Part shown: positions 17,528 to 28,100 of the stretch, one piece after another
Layout: every line of letters begins with the position of its first letter
How positions within the stretch are numbered: position 1 is the first letter of the stretch
Made by a program: the position numbers and the translations under genes
Source of the DNA: Endozoicomonas sp. Mp262
GTDB lineage: Bacteria; Pseudomonadota; Gammaproteobacteria; Pseudomonadales; Endozoicomonadaceae
Assembly: GCF_025643335.1 (NCBI RefSeq)
Contig: NZ_CP092489.1
Coordinates: forward strand, 124,001 to 188,000
Length of the DNA stretch: 64,000 nucleotides
Reading direction: 5' to 3'
The notes under the pieces: model-generated
What the model saw: only the letters and a program-made list of their open reading frames with translations
Databases searched by the model: none
Told to the model about the DNA's origin: nothing

Positions 17528-18667
17528 CTACCTCAAAAAACTCCGATCCGTATGAATAGACATTAACATCCCAAACCCGGCCATCAAGGTAACCAAAGAG
17601 GTTCCTCCTCTGCTTACCAGAGGCAGAGGTACGCCAACCACAGGTAAAATACCACTGACCATGCCAATATTTACAAAGACATAAACAAAAAACGTCAATG
17701 TAATACTTCCTGCAAGGAGCCGCCCAAACAGGGTTTGCGCATGAAGGGTGACATAAAGCCCGCGACTGATAATCAATGCATACAGGGCCAGCAAAATCAA
17801 ACATCCCAGTAAACCAAACTCTTCTGCCAATACTGCAATAATAAAATCGGTATGACTTTCAGGAAGAAAATCCAGGTGCGACTGAGTACCTTCCATCCAC
17901 CCCTTACCATAAAGGCCGCCCGAACCAATGGCCACCGTGGACTGGATAATATTCCAGCCTGATCCCCAGGGATCACGCTGGGGATCAAGGAAGGTCAAGA
18001 CTCTCTGCTTTTGGTATGCATGCATAAAGTAATGCCAGAGAACATAGACCGAGGGCACAGCCAGCAGAATAGCGGAAAAAATTAACCGCTTGCGAAGTCC
18101 CGCCAATAAAAGGACAAATATGCCTGAAGCCCCTATCAAAAGAGCGGTTCCCAAATCAGGCTGTTTAGCAATCAGGACAGCCGGTACACCGATAATGGCA
18201 AGGGATATAACCACATCACGCAGGGAAGGGGGCAAGGGTCTCCTTGCCAGATAACTGGCCATAACGATAGGCATGACCAGTTTGATAATCTCTGATGGCT
18301 GGAAACGAAATCCCGGCAGCTGTATCCAGCGCTGAGCCCCCTTTGACTCAATCCCATGGACCAAAACCACCAGCAGCAATACGACACCAGCAATATAAAA
18401 CCAGCGAGACCACTGCATCAGCAGCCGGGGCGGAACCTGGGCTACACTCACCATCACCACAAAGCTGATCAACAGGTAGATCGCCTGCCGGATAACGATG
18501 TTTATTTCCTTGCCGGTTGCACTATAAAGAATAAACAGCCCGGCACCCGAGAGCAGCAATAAAAAACCAATCAGGATAAAGTCAATATGCCAGCGTAAAG
18601 ACCAGCTGGCCGCTCTCCCGAATCCGCTTCCACTCTGCAGCTGCCGGACAAAATCCGGTTTAGACAT
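17528..18667 (-). CDS. rodA: Rod-shape SEDS peptidoglycan glycosyltransferase RodA
   Basis: A polytopic inner-membrane protein of 379 residues and the SEDS glycan polymerase of the elongasome, partner of PBP2. About ten hydrophobic spans are visible. Typical family motifs include WNIIQSTVAIGSGGLYGKGW, the LPESHTDFI loop and the C-terminal GVPLPLVSRGGTSL. It starts 1 bp after the mrdA stop, so the two are co-translated. Confidence 0.97.
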   Translation of the reverse strand: MSKPDFVRQLQSGSGFGRAASWSLRWHIDFILIGFLLLLSGAGLFILYSATGKEINIVIRQAIYLLISFVVMVSVAQVPPRLLMQWSRWFYIAGVVLLLVVLVHGIESKGAQRWIQLPGFRFQPSEIIKLVMPIVMASYLARRPLPPSLRDVVISLAIIGVPAVLIAKQPDLGTALLIGASGIFVLLLAGLRKRLIFSAILLAVPSVYVLWHYFMHAYQKQRVLTFLDPQRDPWGSGWNIIQSTVAIGSGGLYGKGWMEGTQSHLDFLPESHTDFIIAVLAEEFGLLGCLILLALYALIISRGLYVTLHAQTLFGRLLAGSITLTFFVYVFVNIGMVSGILPVVGVPLPLVSRGGTSLVTLMAGFGMLMSIHTDRSFLR

Positions 18668-18668
18668 A

Positions 18669-20501
18669 CTATTTCACAGCTCCCTGTAACTTTGGCAATA
18701 AATAAGAATCTATCACTTTACGAGCCACATTGGATGCGCCTGAGTTGTTCTCCAATACCACAGAAATGGCTATCTGCGGGTCATCTACCGGGGCAAAGGC
18801 AATAAACAGGCTATGATCCCGCTCAAACTCTTTGAGTTTTTCTGCATCATACTCTTCACCCTGGGCAATACTGACAACCTGAGCGGTTCCGGTCTTTGCA
18901 GCCATAGTGTATTTAAGCCCACGCCCTATACGCCAGTGAGCTGTTCCCCTGGGGGCACTAACCACCTTTTCCATGGCATCAATGACAGTCTCCCAATTTC
19001 GTTTGCCACCAACCGTAATATCCCCGCCCCAAACCTTTTGCTCATGGTCTTCAACGGTATTTTTCACAAGTATGGGTTGAATATGTCGGCCTCTATTGGC
19101 AATTAGTGCGGTTGCTTCAGCCAGTTGCAGGGGAGTAGCCAGCATATAACCCTGCCCGATAATGGCAATAACTGTCTCCCCCGGATACCAGGGCTGACCA
19201 TAAAGCCCCCGCTTCCAGGCTTTGGAGGGCAGTAAACCCGGGCGTTCTTCTCCGATATCAATACCTGTCCTTCGACCAAAGCCAAACTGACTGGCAAATT
19301 CATGCAGTCCATCAATACCCAGCTTGCCCGCCTGGTTATAAAAGTAGGTATCGTTAGAAACAACAATGGCTTTCTCCAGATTGACCCAGCCATGCCCCTG
19401 CCGCTTCCAGTTACGAAACCGGTGCTCACTACCAGGCAGTTGAAACCAGCCCTTGTCAAATACCCGATGTTTAGGCCCGACAATGTCATTTGCCAGTAAT
19501 GCCAGCGCCATAATGGGCTTGATGGTTGAAGCCGGCGGATACTCTCCCAAGCTTGCCCTGTTATAGAGCGGTCTTTCTATATCCGTATTCAGACTCTTAT
19601 ACGTTTTTGAGTCAATACCGGTAACAAACAGGTTGGGGTCGAAGGATGGGTTACTCACCATAGCCAGAACCCCACCCGTCCTGGGGTCAAGTGCAACCAC
19701 AGCCCCCCGCCGACCTTCCATTGCTTCAATGGCTTTACGCTGTAAATCCGTATCAAGATATAATGTCAGGTCCTGACCGGGTACTGGCTGTTCTTGTTTG
19801 AGCACACGCAAAACCCTGCCCCGGGCATTGGTTTCAACCTCTTGATAGCCAGGCTTACCCATCAAAATATCTTCATAATATTTTTCCAGGCCAATCTTCC
19901 CGATAGTATGAGTACCGCTATATCTTGCGGCATCGAGATTTTTAAGCTCCCTGTCATTGATCCGCCCCACATAGCCAACACTGTGAGAATATAGTGAACC
20001 TTCCGGATAATAGCGCACCAATTCAGCATTAATTTCAACACCGGGCAACCGAAATTGATTCACTGCAATTTTAGCAATTTCCTCATCCGTCAGATCAAAC
20101 TTCAATGGCACCGCCTCAAAAGGCCGTCCCTGCCTGGATCGACGACGATAGCGACTCAGTTCATTCTCGGTAAGCGGTATCATCTCTGCGATAGAGTCCA
20201 GTAATTCATCCGTATTTTTTACGCGCTCGCGCACAATGGATAGAATATGGCTGGATCTGTTCATTGCCAGAAGCTGACCTCTACTGTCGTATATCAGCCC
20301 CCTGGTTGGAGGTAATGCCCGAAGATGCACACGGTTTTCATCGGACTGGGTAGACATTTCACTGTAGCGAATGATTTGAAGATAAAAGAGCCTGGATATG
20401 AGACCTGCAACCAAAAGCAGCATAAAGCCCACAGCAACCCAAACCCTGGTATTCACAATTTTTTTTTCGGCTTTATGATCCTTTAAAGTCTCTGCCGACA
20501 T
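18669..20501 (-). CDS. mrdA: Penicillin-binding protein 2 (elongasome transpeptidase)
   Basis: A class B PBP of 610 residues that cross-links peptidoglycan along the cell side wall. It has an N-terminal membrane anchor (about 20-42), a PBP dimerisation domain starting near LPPTRGLIYDSRG (63-75), and a transpeptidase domain with STIK (Ser325, Lys328), a VSND motif and KTGTAQ. Length is typical. The PBP2/RodA pair determines rod shape. Confidence 0.97.
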   Translation of the reverse strand: MSAETLKDHKAEKKIVNTRVWVAVGFMLLLVAGLISRLFYLQIIRYSEMSTQSDENRVHLRALPPTRGLIYDSRGQLLAMNRSSHILSIVRERVKNTDELLDSIAEMIPLTENELSRYRRRSRQGRPFEAVPLKFDLTDEEIAKIAVNQFRLPGVEINAELVRYYPEGSLYSHSVGYVGRINDRELKNLDAARYSGTHTIGKIGLEKYYEDILMGKPGYQEVETNARGRVLRVLKQEQPVPGQDLTLYLDTDLQRKAIEAMEGRRGAVVALDPRTGGVLAMVSNPSFDPNLFVTGIDSKTYKSLNTDIERPLYNRASLGEYPPASTIKPIMALALLANDIVGPKHRVFDKGWFQLPGSEHRFRNWKRQGHGWVNLEKAIVVSNDTYFYNQAGKLGIDGLHEFASQFGFGRRTGIDIGEERPGLLPSKAWKRGLYGQPWYPGETVIAIIGQGYMLATPLQLAEATALIANRGRHIQPILVKNTVEDHEQKVWGGDITVGGKRNWETVIDAMEKVVSAPRGTAHWRIGRGLKYTMAAKTGTAQVVSIAQGEEYDAEKLKEFERDHSLFIAFAPVDDPQIAISVVLENNSGASNVARKVIDSYLLPKLQGAVK

Positions 20502-20594
20502 ATGCGCAGTACTCAGTCAATGATGTTTTACTGGAAAATGCCACAATCCTGTTCAATCCTGGCGGCACTTTCCGCGAATGACGATTGGGGTCAG

Positions 20595-21062
20595 TTATTT
20601 ATGATAGGGATGGTTATTCAGTATGCTCCAGGCACGGTAAACCTGCTCGGCAACAATAACCCTGACCATAGGATGGGGCAGAGTCAGGGGAGATAAGGAC
20701 CAGCGTAAGTCTGACCGCTGTAAACATCGGCTATGCAATCCTTCCGGGCCACCTACCAGCAAACTTACATTACAACCTGAGTGAAGCCATCCACCCAGCT
20801 TATCCGCCAGTTGTTCTGTAGCCCAGGGTTTCCCCTGAATTTCAAGAGTAACGACGATATCCCCCTGACCAATAGCAGCAAGCATCTGTGTCGCTTCTTT
20901 TTCTTGTAAACGACAGATATCAGAGCCTTTGCTTCTGCGTCCCAGTGGAATCTCCACAAGCTCCAGCCTAACATCCTTTGCAAGCCGTCGGCTGTACTCC
21001 CGGTAGCCCTCTTCAACCCATCCTGGCATCCGGGATCCCACTGATATCAGCCTGACCCGCAT
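20595..21062 (-). CDS. rlmH: 23S rRNA pseudouridine-1915 N3-methyltransferase
   Basis: A SPOUT-class methyltransferase of 155 residues that modifies pseudouridine 1915 in helix 69 of 23S rRNA. Hallmarks are the N-terminal [13 protein letters not shown], the LLVGGPEGL loop of the trefoil knot and the C-terminal SLSPLTLPHPMVR..EQ.YRAW. The start codon shares one base with the rsfS stop (TGATG), so translation is coupled. Confidence 0.97.
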   Translation of the reverse strand: MRVRLISVGSRMPGWVEEGYREYSRRLAKDVRLELVEIPLGRRSKGSDICRLQEKEATQMLAAIGQGDIVVTLEIQGKPWATEQLADKLGGWLHSGCNVSLLVGGPEGLHSRCLQRSDLRWSLSPLTLPHPMVRVIVAEQVYRAWSILNNHPYHK

Positions 21063-21418
21063 CAGGATTGCTCACTGGTACTCAGTACACCGGCACTGGC
21101 ATTATCCCATAACCGCTCAAGATCATAGAACTGTCGGGTGGCTGGTAACATAATATGGGCAACCACATCACCCAGGTCCACCAAAACCCACTCAGCCTTA
21201 TCCGCTCCTTCTGTCCCAAGAGGGCGAACACCCTGTTTTTTACATTTATCAATCACATTATCAGCAAGGGACTTAACATGTCTATTGGATGTACCACATG
21301 CTATAACCATATGGTCAGTGACACTGGTAAGATCCGCCACTTTAAGGCTAACAATATCATTGCCCTTTAACTCATCCAGGGCATTAACCACCAGCTTTTT
21401 CAGTTCATCAGCGTGCAT
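21062..21418 (-). CDS. rsfS: Ribosome silencing factor RsfS
   Basis: A protein of 118 residues that binds ribosomal protein L14 and blocks 30S/50S joining under poor nutrition. The characteristic stretches are [33 protein letters not shown] and the [14 protein letters not shown] core. It is followed by rlmH with a one-base overlap. The gene usually found just before it in this cluster (nadD) is absent; proA ends 83 bp upstream. Confidence 0.97.
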   Translation of the reverse strand: MHADELKKLVVNALDELKGNDIVSLKVADLTSVTDHMVIACGTSNRHVKSLADNVIDKCKKQGVRPLGTEGADKAEWVLVDLGDVVAHIMLPATRQFYDLERLWDNASAGVLSTSEQS

Positions 21419-21501
21419 AAATTGCCTTCAGTTCCTCATTTTCATCAAAGTAATCGGGCAGATTCTCAGTCTTTTCATGGATTAATCAACGTGGAAATCC
21501 A

Positions 21502-22764
21502 CTACTTACGTATATGACCATCACCCAGAACAATATATTTCTGGCTGGTAAGCCCCTCCAGACCAACAGGCCCTCTGGCATGGATCTTATCCGTAGATAT
21601 GCCTATCTCAGCTCCCAGTCCATACTCAAAGCCGTCCGCAAATCGTGTTGATGCGTTAATCATTACCGAGCTGGAGTCCACTTCCCTGAGAAAACGACGT
21701 CCCTTGGAGTAATCTTCAGTGATAATAGAATCAGTATGGTGTGAGCCATATCGGTTAATGTGAGCAATGGCTTCATCCATATCCCGTACAACCCTGACTG
21801 CCAGCACCGGCCCCAGGTATTCGGCCATCCAGTCCACCTCCATGGCCGCAATGGCATCAGGAAGGGTGTCGCAGACCACCGGGCAACCTCTCAGTTCCAC
21901 GGCTTTCTGCCTGAAACCGGCAGCCAGCTCAGGTAACAGTGTTTGAGCCAGTTGTTCATGAATCAGCAGGGTTTCCATGGCATTACAGACGCCATAACGA
22001 TGGGTTTTTGCATTGATAGCGATCCTGACAGCCTTGGTTATATCAGCCCGGTCATCAATGTAGACATGACAAATTCCATCCAGGTGCTTGATCACCGGTA
22101 CACGGGCATCCTTACTAATTCGCTCAATCAAGCCTTTGCCACCCCTGGGAATGATGACATCCACAAACTCAGGCATGGTTATCAAGGAACCCACCGCTGC
22201 CCTGTCCGTTGTCTCAACAACCTGAACAACGCTGTCTGGCAATTCCGCCTGCTTGAGTCCAGCTTGAATACAGGCCGCAATGGCCCGGTTGGAATAGATG
22301 GATTCTGATCCACCCCGAAGAATAGCGGCATTGCCGGATTTCAGGCACAGGCTGGCAGCTTCCACAGTTACATTGGGGCGGGATTCGTAAATAATGCCAA
22401 TGACACCCAGGGGCACTCTCATCCGACCCACCTGAATACCGCTTGGTACATATTTCAGGTCATCAATGGCTCCAATGGGATCGGGTAGTCCTGCAACCTG
22501 CTTTAACCCTTCGATCATTCCATCAATTCGGGAATCGGTGAGTTCCAGCCTGTCAAGCAGCGCATCATCCAATCCAGCCCTGCGACCATTATCCAGATCT
22601 TTTTGATTGGCCTCTTTAAGTCTTGGGCGTTCTGCGTCAAGGGTATCAGCAATCGCCATCAATGCCCGGTTTTTCTGGCATGTTTCAGCCCTTGCAATAA
22701 GGGCGCTGGCTTCTCTGGCAGTTTTTCCAAGCCTGCGCATATAGCAATCGACGTTTTCAGACAC
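21502..22764 (-). CDS. proA: Glutamate-5-semialdehyde dehydrogenase
   Basis: A gamma-glutamyl phosphate reductase of 420 residues that makes glutamate-5-semialdehyde in proline synthesis. Features are [20 protein letters not shown], the LRGGSE block, [11 protein letters not shown] and the catalytic Cys in [17 protein letters not shown]. The start is GTG at 22764 with a GGAG site; an in-frame ATG at 22740 is an alternative but has no ribosome site. proB is not adjacent. Confidence 0.97.
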   Translation of the reverse strand: MSENVDCYMRRLGKTAREASALIARAETCQKNRALMAIADTLDAERPRLKEANQKDLDNGRRAGLDDALLDRLELTDSRIDGMIEGLKQVAGLPDPIGAIDDLKYVPSGIQVGRMRVPLGVIGIIYESRPNVTVEAASLCLKSGNAAILRGGSESIYSNRAIAACIQAGLKQAELPDSVVQVVETTDRAAVGSLITMPEFVDVIIPRGGKGLIERISKDARVPVIKHLDGICHVYIDDRADITKAVRIAINAKTHRYGVCNAMETLLIHEQLAQTLLPELAAGFRQKAVELRGCPVVCDTLPDAIAAMEVDWMAEYLGPVLAVRVVRDMDEAIAHINRYGSHHTDSIITEDYSKGRRFLREVDSSSVMINASTRFADGFEYGLGAEIGISTDKIHARGPVGLEGLTSQKYIVLGDGHIRK

Positions 22765-22937
22765 TCAGTGATTCTCCACAGCCTAACTGGATCGGACACA
22801 AATTATATCTTCTCTCTTACGGATATTGCATCAACAGAGCCAATAGAGAGTCGTTAACGGAGAATAGCATGGCACTATGCTTCCAATTAACCCTTTACTG
22901 ACCGCCGGTTGATGCAGGATCTCAGCATAAAAATCCA

Positions 22938-24497
22938 TCAGTCAGCCGCCACCGGCATGGTAAATTCGAAAATAGTTCCACCTTCCGGGTGACGCTGAAA
23001 GTTCAAGCGACCTCCATGAGACTGGATGATCGAGTGACAGACTGAAAGCCCAATCCCCATACCATCCTGCTTGGTGGTATAAAACGGTGTAAACAGCTTT
23101 TCCTCCGCATCTTCAGCAAGCCCATAGCCCCTGTCAATAACAGAGACCTTCACAAAAGCCTCGCCTTCCATTCGGGTTGTGACCTTGACGCCAATAGGGC
23201 TGGTTTCCAGACCTCTCATTGCCTCCATACCATTTCGAATAAGATTCAATGCCACCTGCTGAATCTGTACCGGATCAACTTTTACCTTTGGAAGAGCCTC
23301 ACCAAGCTCCAGATGAATTTCCATATTGTTATTTCTGGCATCCACTTCAGCCAGTTTATAGGTATCACTGATCAGCTTATTCGGGTCTACACGCCCCAAA
23401 ACATGATCCGGTTTTTTCACAAAGGAACGAATGCGGGAAATGATATCGCCAGCCCTGCGAGCCTGGTTATTTATCTTGACCATTGCTTCGCTGATGCATT
23501 CATCCTTTATCTCCAGGCGAGCAAGCATTCGCCTGGCAACCTGGGCATAATTGGAAATGGCTGTCAGAGGCTGGTTCACTTCATGGGCAAAACCCGCCGC
23601 CATTTCTCCCATAGTGCTTAGCCGGGAGACATGGGTCAGTTTTTCCTTCTGTGCATCCAGTTCATCCAATGCCCTTTGCAGCGCTTCCTTTTGTCTTTTT
23701 TTCTCGGTAATGTCCTTGAATACAACCACTGCACCCGTTGCCTCCCCATCCTCCATAATAGGAGTACAGGAGTAACTGGCAGGAAAAGGGGTTCGATCTT
23801 TGTGCCAGAACGTACCGTCTTCCACCGATTTAGCGACGCCCTTATTGATAGCTACCTGAATAGGGGCAAGAGTCTGGGCATTTTCCCCCCCGCCGCCAAC
23901 CATTAAACCGATCAAATTGCATCCGTCCAACTCATCAATGGACCATCCTGTCATCATGGCAGCCGCATGATTGGCAAAGGTGATATACCCCTGGTTATCC
24001 AGCCCGAAAATGCCTTCATTCATACTCTCCAGAATTCTTTCTTTATCTTGCTCCAGTTGCCGGTTACGCTCGGAAAGCGCTCTTTCGAGCCGGTGAATCT
24101 TGAGCTGGGTTTCAACGCGGGCAATGACCTCTTCAGCCTGAAAAGGTTTTGAAATATAGTCTACAGCACCGGACTCAAGTCCCCGGACCTTATCCTTGGT
24201 ATCATCCAGCGCAGAAAGAAAGATAATGGTTATATTTTCTGTCTCGGCATTTTCTTTAAGTTGACGACAGACTTCATAACCATCCATCCCCGGCATCATA
24301 ATGTCCAGCAGCACCAGTGCTGGCTTCGCTTTCAAGGCAATTCTAAGGGCGCTTTCACCGTTCTTGGCAATAAGGAGCTTATAGCCACGCCCGCTAAGTG
24401 TTTGCAAAAGCATTTGCAAATTAGTGGGATTATCATCCACAAGCAGGATCCGGTCCGCTTCAACTACTGGTACGGTAGGTGCTTCAGCAACATACAT
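22938..24497 (-). CDS. Response regulator-PAS-histidine kinase fusion
   Basis: A soluble signalling protein of 519 residues from ATG 24497 (the frame extends to a weak TTG at 24506). The N-terminal receiver domain has Asp65 (LVLLDIMMPGMDG) and the KPF lysine. A PAS domain follows (about 150-265, ending VVFKDITEKK), then a short coiled coil. The HisKA domain has FAHEVNQPLTAI (phospho-His305), and the HATPase domain ends in GMGIGLSVCHSIIQSHGG. The HEVNQPL motif is that of the NtrB/DctB-like group. No membrane segment exists, so it probably takes input from another kinase and the PAS domain. It is transcribed alone, divergent from the RmlD-like gene. Confidence 0.93.
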   Translation of the reverse strand: MYVAEAPTVPVVEADRILLVDDNPTNLQMLLQTLSGRGYKLLIAKNGESALRIALKAKPALVLLDIMMPGMDGYEVCRQLKENAETENITIIFLSALDDTKDKVRGLESGAVDYISKPFQAEEVIARVETQLKIHRLERALSERNRQLEQDKERILESMNEGIFGLDNQGYITFANHAAAMMTGWSIDELDGCNLIGLMVGGGGENAQTLAPIQVAINKGVAKSVEDGTFWHKDRTPFPASYSCTPIMEDGEATGAVVVFKDITEKKRQKEALQRALDELDAQKEKLTHVSRLSTMGEMAAGFAHEVNQPLTAISNYAQVARRMLARLEIKDECISEAMVKINNQARRAGDIISRIRSFVKKPDHVLGRVDPNKLISDTYKLAEVDARNNNMEIHLELGEALPKVKVDPVQIQQVALNLIRNGMEAMRGLETSPIGVKVTTRMEGEAFVKVSVIDRGYGLAEDAEEKLFTPFYTTKQDGMGIGLSVCHSIIQSHGGRLNFQRHPEGGTIFEFTMPVAAD

Positions 24498-24652
24498 CTC
24501 AAACAAACCCTAATACTTATATATCGCTTGCCGGACAATAAATGACCGGAAAATAACAGGATGGCATCGTTCACAGGATTCTGCCTGATATTCATTATGC
24601 TTCCAAATGACAAATACAGGTAGTATTGCCCTAATTGTTTTCGGAGTTGAAT

Positions 24653-25540
24653 ATGAAAGTACTGGTAATAGGAAGTACAGGAAAAACAGGCCATGAGCTC
24701 TGCATGTTACTGAAGGAAAAGAATATTCCCTACGATGCCCCCGGCCGCAAAGAGCTTGATCTTGCCTACCCGGAACAAATACAGTCCTGCCTTAAGCACT
24801 ACAAGCCCGATATTGTTGTCAACGCTGCCTCGTACAATAATCCTGGGCAAGCTGAAATAGAACCCGCTTATTGCTTCAGAATTAATAAAGATGCAGTGGC
24901 GGAAATAGCCGACTACTGTAATCGACAGGGGTGTATCCTGATCCAGGTGTCCACCTACCGTATCTTTGATGGCATCCAAAGCGAACCTTATAGTGAGCAG
25001 GACACACCAAACCCCTCCAACGTGCAGGCCATCAGCCGCTGGCAGGCAGAGCAGGAAATCCACAAGCGTTGTGCCAGGCATATTATTCTTCGCCTCTCAT
25101 GGGTTATCAGTGAAAGGCGAAACAATATGCTGGCCAAACTGCTCGACCAGTTAAGTTGCCACCAGGAGGTAACGGTAACTTCAGATCAACTGGGTTGCCC
25201 AACCCCCGCAGAAGATGCTGCCAGAGTCATTATAGCCATTATCCAGCAGCTGGACTGCGGAGCCGATGTCTGGGGAACGTACCACTATGCATCCACTGAA
25301 GCCGTATCAGAGAATAGCTTTGCAGAAATTGTCACCTTGGAAGCCTCTCACTACCATCACCTTAAAGTTAAAAAGCTTAAGATGAATAAGATGGATAACC
25401 GCAAAGGCGTGTTGCCACCCGCCAATGCCAACCTGGACTGTAGCCTTATCCTCAATACCTTTGGTATTCACCGAAGACCCTGGCGTACTGCCCTGTCAAA
25501 AATTATTTACTCCTATTTCCAAAATACACCTTTTTCTTGA
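24653..25540 (+). CDS. RmlD-like NAD(P)-binding protein, catalytic Tyr/Lys missing
   Basis: A protein of 295 residues from ATG 24653, preceded by GGAG; the frame also opens 18 bp earlier. It has the extended short-chain dehydrogenase fold of dTDP-4-dehydrorhamnose reductase: GSTGKTG nucleotide loop (8-14), INKDAVAEIADYC, VSTYRIFDG (99-107) and LRLSWV. Where RmlD proteins have YxxxK, this one reads QAISR (Gln125, Arg129), so the usual catalytic pair seems replaced. No rml sugar genes are nearby; hrpB follows after 3 bp. It may be a non-catalytic or altered family member, for instance a regulatory subunit-like protein. The fold is secure, the function open. Confidence 0.85.
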   Translation: MKVLVIGSTGKTGHELCMLLKEKNIPYDAPGRKELDLAYPEQIQSCLKHYKPDIVVNAASYNNPGQAEIEPAYCFRINKDAVAEIADYCNRQGCILIQVSTYRIFDGIQSEPYSEQDTPNPSNVQAISRWQAEQEIHKRCARHIILRLSWVISERRNNMLAKLLDQLSCHQEVTVTSDQLGCPTPAEDAARVIIAIIQQLDCGADVWGTYHYASTEAVSENSFAEIVTLEASHYHHLKVKKLKMNKMDNRKGVLPPANANLDCSLILNTFGIHRRPWRTALSKIIYSYFQNTPFS

Positions 25541-25543
25541 TCA

Positions 25544-28078
25544 ATGTTTTTAGACAGCATCCCCAAATTACCCGTTTCAGAGATCCTGCCCGAACTCGGT
25601 ATTAACCTGAAACAAAACCACACCGTAATATTGCAGGCAGCAACCGGTGCCGGTAAAACAACCCTGGTTCCTTTGTATCTACTCCAATCAGGTTTTATAA
25701 AAGGCAAGATTTTAATGCTGGAGCCAAGGCGCATAGCCACTTCAGCTGCTGCCGCCAGAATGGCCAGCCTTCTTAATGAAGTCACGGGCAAGACGGTGGG
25801 CTATCGTATGCAAATGGATAGCCAGGTTAGCAGTCAAACCCAAATAGAAGTGGTCACTGAGGGTATTTTCACCCGAATGATACAGACTGACCCGGAACTG
25901 TCCGGCATTGGCCTGATCATCTTCGATGAATTCCATGAACGCTCCCTACAAAGCGACCTGGGACTTGCCCTTGCCCTGCAAAGCCAGGAACTAAGGGATC
26001 ATCCCCTCAAAATACTGATTATGTCAGCAACCATTGATAGCAAAACCCTTGCCCAGCAGTTGTCAGCACCTGTTATCAATAGCAAGGGCTTTTTGCATCC
26101 TGTTGCTACTCACTATCTCCACAAACCACTAACAGACCGGCGGTTTCATACTATTTGCCAGGCAACGGCGGCAAAAGTCAAACAAGCCCTGAGTGAAGCA
26201 ACCGGTAGCATCCTGGTATTTCTTCCGGGAAGTGGCGAGATCAGACAAACCTATCAGTTACTGAAGGACAGTTATCTTCCGGTAAATATTAAGCTTTATC
26301 CATTATTTGGTGAGATGTCCCTGGAAAAACAGCGACAGGCCATTCAGCCACCGGTCAATAACGAAAGAAAAATTGTGCTGGCCACCAATATTGCCGAAAC
26401 CAGCCTGACTATTGAAGGCATTTGCATTGTTATCGACTCAGGACTTTCACGGCGGGCTTTGTATAATCCCGGAACCGGAATGAATCAACTGGTCACCCGA
26501 CGTTTAAGTCGTAGCAGTGCTGACCAGCGAAAGGGCCGGGCAGGAAGACTGGAACCCGGTATTTGCTATCGCTTATGGACCCAAAGCGAACATCAACAGC
26601 TGGAAGCCAGTGACCCACCGGAAATACTGGAAGCTGACCTTACGCCTTTGGCCTTGGAGCTACATGCGTGGGGGTGCCAACAGCCAGAAGAATTGTTTTG
26701 GCTAGACCCGCCTGTCCCAAGCCGTTATCAACAAGCTCTATCATTACTGAAGCAACTCAATGCCCTTGAAACTGTTGATAACCAAGGATTCAGAATTACC
26801 AGACACGGCCAGGAAATGGTAAAACCGGGAACCCATCCCCGTATAGCCCACATGCTGCTGTTGGCTTATTCCGAAAATATTTATGATACCGGATGCCGGC
26901 TTGCAGCGATTCTCTCTGAAAGGGATCTGCTCCGGGGAACTAAAGACCTGTCGGCAAATATTCACTTACGGCTTGATCTTTTTGAAAAAGGAAATACCTC
27001 TGACCACGATAAAGCAGGCCTGGCCAGGGCAAAACGTCTACTCACCCAATGGCAAAGAAGAGGTTCATCCTCCACTTCTGAACACATCAGCAACCACAGC
27101 GCAGCACGTTTATTGCTGACAACCTGGCCCGACCGATTAGCAAAGCGCCGTGGACACTCAACAACCTACCTGACAGCCACTGGCCAGGGAGCCGAACTGA
27201 AACCTGATGACCCTCTGGCAGATTATGAATACCTGGTTATCCCGGATATGGGCGGCCATACATCCCGACGCAATGCTTCTGTTTTCCTTGCCTGTCCCGT
27301 TGACAAGTACCTGATTTATGAAGTGCTCACAGACCAGATTGAAGAATCAGAAGACATTTTCTGGGATAGCAAGCTGAAACGGGTTACAGCCACCTCCTGC
27401 GACAAGCTCGGAGCCATAACCCTTGACCGGCAAAATATTTCCCGCCCGGCACCAGAAAAAGTACAGGCAGCGCTACTGGGGGGCATTAGAGCGGAAGGAC
27501 TAAAAGCCTTACCCTGGGATAAAGCATCACTTCAGCTAAAAGCCCGACTATGCTTTCTGGGGCAGCTTAATCATCACCTAACTGAACCCTTGCCAGATTT
27601 TAGTGATACAGGGCTGATAACAAACATCAATGAATGGCTGGCTCCCTATCTACAGGGTATAACCCGACTGGAGCAATTGGGCAGGCTTAATATGAGCGAG
27701 ATTATAAAATCACGACTCAGCTGGCATCAGCTGCAAATCCTGGATGCCGAAGCACCGGAAACCTGGCAAGTACCCAGCGGCTCAAAAATCCGGATTTGCT
27801 ACGATAAGCGGGAAGAACCCAAGCTCTCTGTGCGCCTGCAGGAGCTGTTTGGTCTGGACGCAACCCCCCGTATTGGTTTTGGTGAACACCCTCTCACTAT
27901 CGAATTGCTATCACCCGCCCGGCGCCCTGTACAAATTACCCGGGATCTCAAAAATTTCTGGCAAAAAACCTACCTTGAGGTTAAAAAAGACTTAAAGGGA
28001 CGTTATCCAAAACATTACTGGCCTGATGATCCGGCCACAGCTGAGCCAACAAAATATACCAAACCCCGGCGTCAATAA
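25544..28078 (+). CDS. hrpB: ATP-dependent RNA helicase HrpB
   Basis: A DEAH-family helicase of 844 residues. Walker A is GAGKTT (35-40), motif II DEFH in IFDEFHERSL, motif III SATI, motif V ATNIAETSLTIEG and motif VI in QRKGRAGRLEPG. The C-terminal HrpB-specific domain includes GFGEHPLTIELLSPARRPVQ and ends in a WPDDP block. The start ATG lies 3 bp after the RmlD-like stop with no good ribosome site, suggesting coupling. The cellular role of HrpB in most bacteria is not defined. Confidence 0.97.
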   Translation: MFLDSIPKLPVSEILPELGINLKQNHTVILQAATGAGKTTLVPLYLLQSGFIKGKILMLEPRRIATSAAAARMASLLNEVTGKTVGYRMQMDSQVSSQTQIEVVTEGIFTRMIQTDPELSGIGLIIFDEFHERSLQSDLGLALALQSQELRDHPLKILIMSATIDSKTLAQQLSAPVINSKGFLHPVATHYLHKPLTDRRFHTICQATAAKVKQALSEATGSILVFLPGSGEIRQTYQLLKDSYLPVNIKLYPLFGEMSLEKQRQAIQPPVNNERKIVLATNIAETSLTIEGICIVIDSGLSRRALYNPGTGMNQLVTRRLSRSSADQRKGRAGRLEPGICYRLWTQSEHQQLEASDPPEILEADLTPLALELHAWGCQQPEELFWLDPPVPSRYQQALSLLKQLNALETVDNQGFRITRHGQEMVKPGTHPRIAHMLLLAYSENIYDTGCRLAAILSERDLLRGTKDLSANIHLRLDLFEKGNTSDHDKAGLARAKRLLTQWQRRGSSSTSEHISNHSAARLLLTTWPDRLAKRRGHSTTYLTATGQGAELKPDDPLADYEYLVIPDMGGHTSRRNASVFLACPVDKYLIYEVLTDQIEESEDIFWDSKLKRVTATSCDKLGAITLDRQNISRPAPEKVQAALLGGIRAEGLKALPWDKASLQLKARLCFLGQLNHHLTEPLPDFSDTGLITNINEWLAPYLQGITRLEQLGRLNMSEIIKSRLSWHQLQILDAEAPETWQVPSGSKIRICYDKREEPKLSVRLQELFGLDATPRIGFGEHPLTIELLSPARRPVQITRDLKNFWQKTYLEVKKDLKGRYPKHYWPDDPATAEPTKYTKPRRQ

Positions 28079-28100
28079 TTTTTCAGGAGGCTTATATCCC

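Noticed and set aside
21419-21501. A possible nadD remnant before rsfS
   Set aside because: Translation in each frame gives no stretch resembling NadD; only short unrelated peptides appear.
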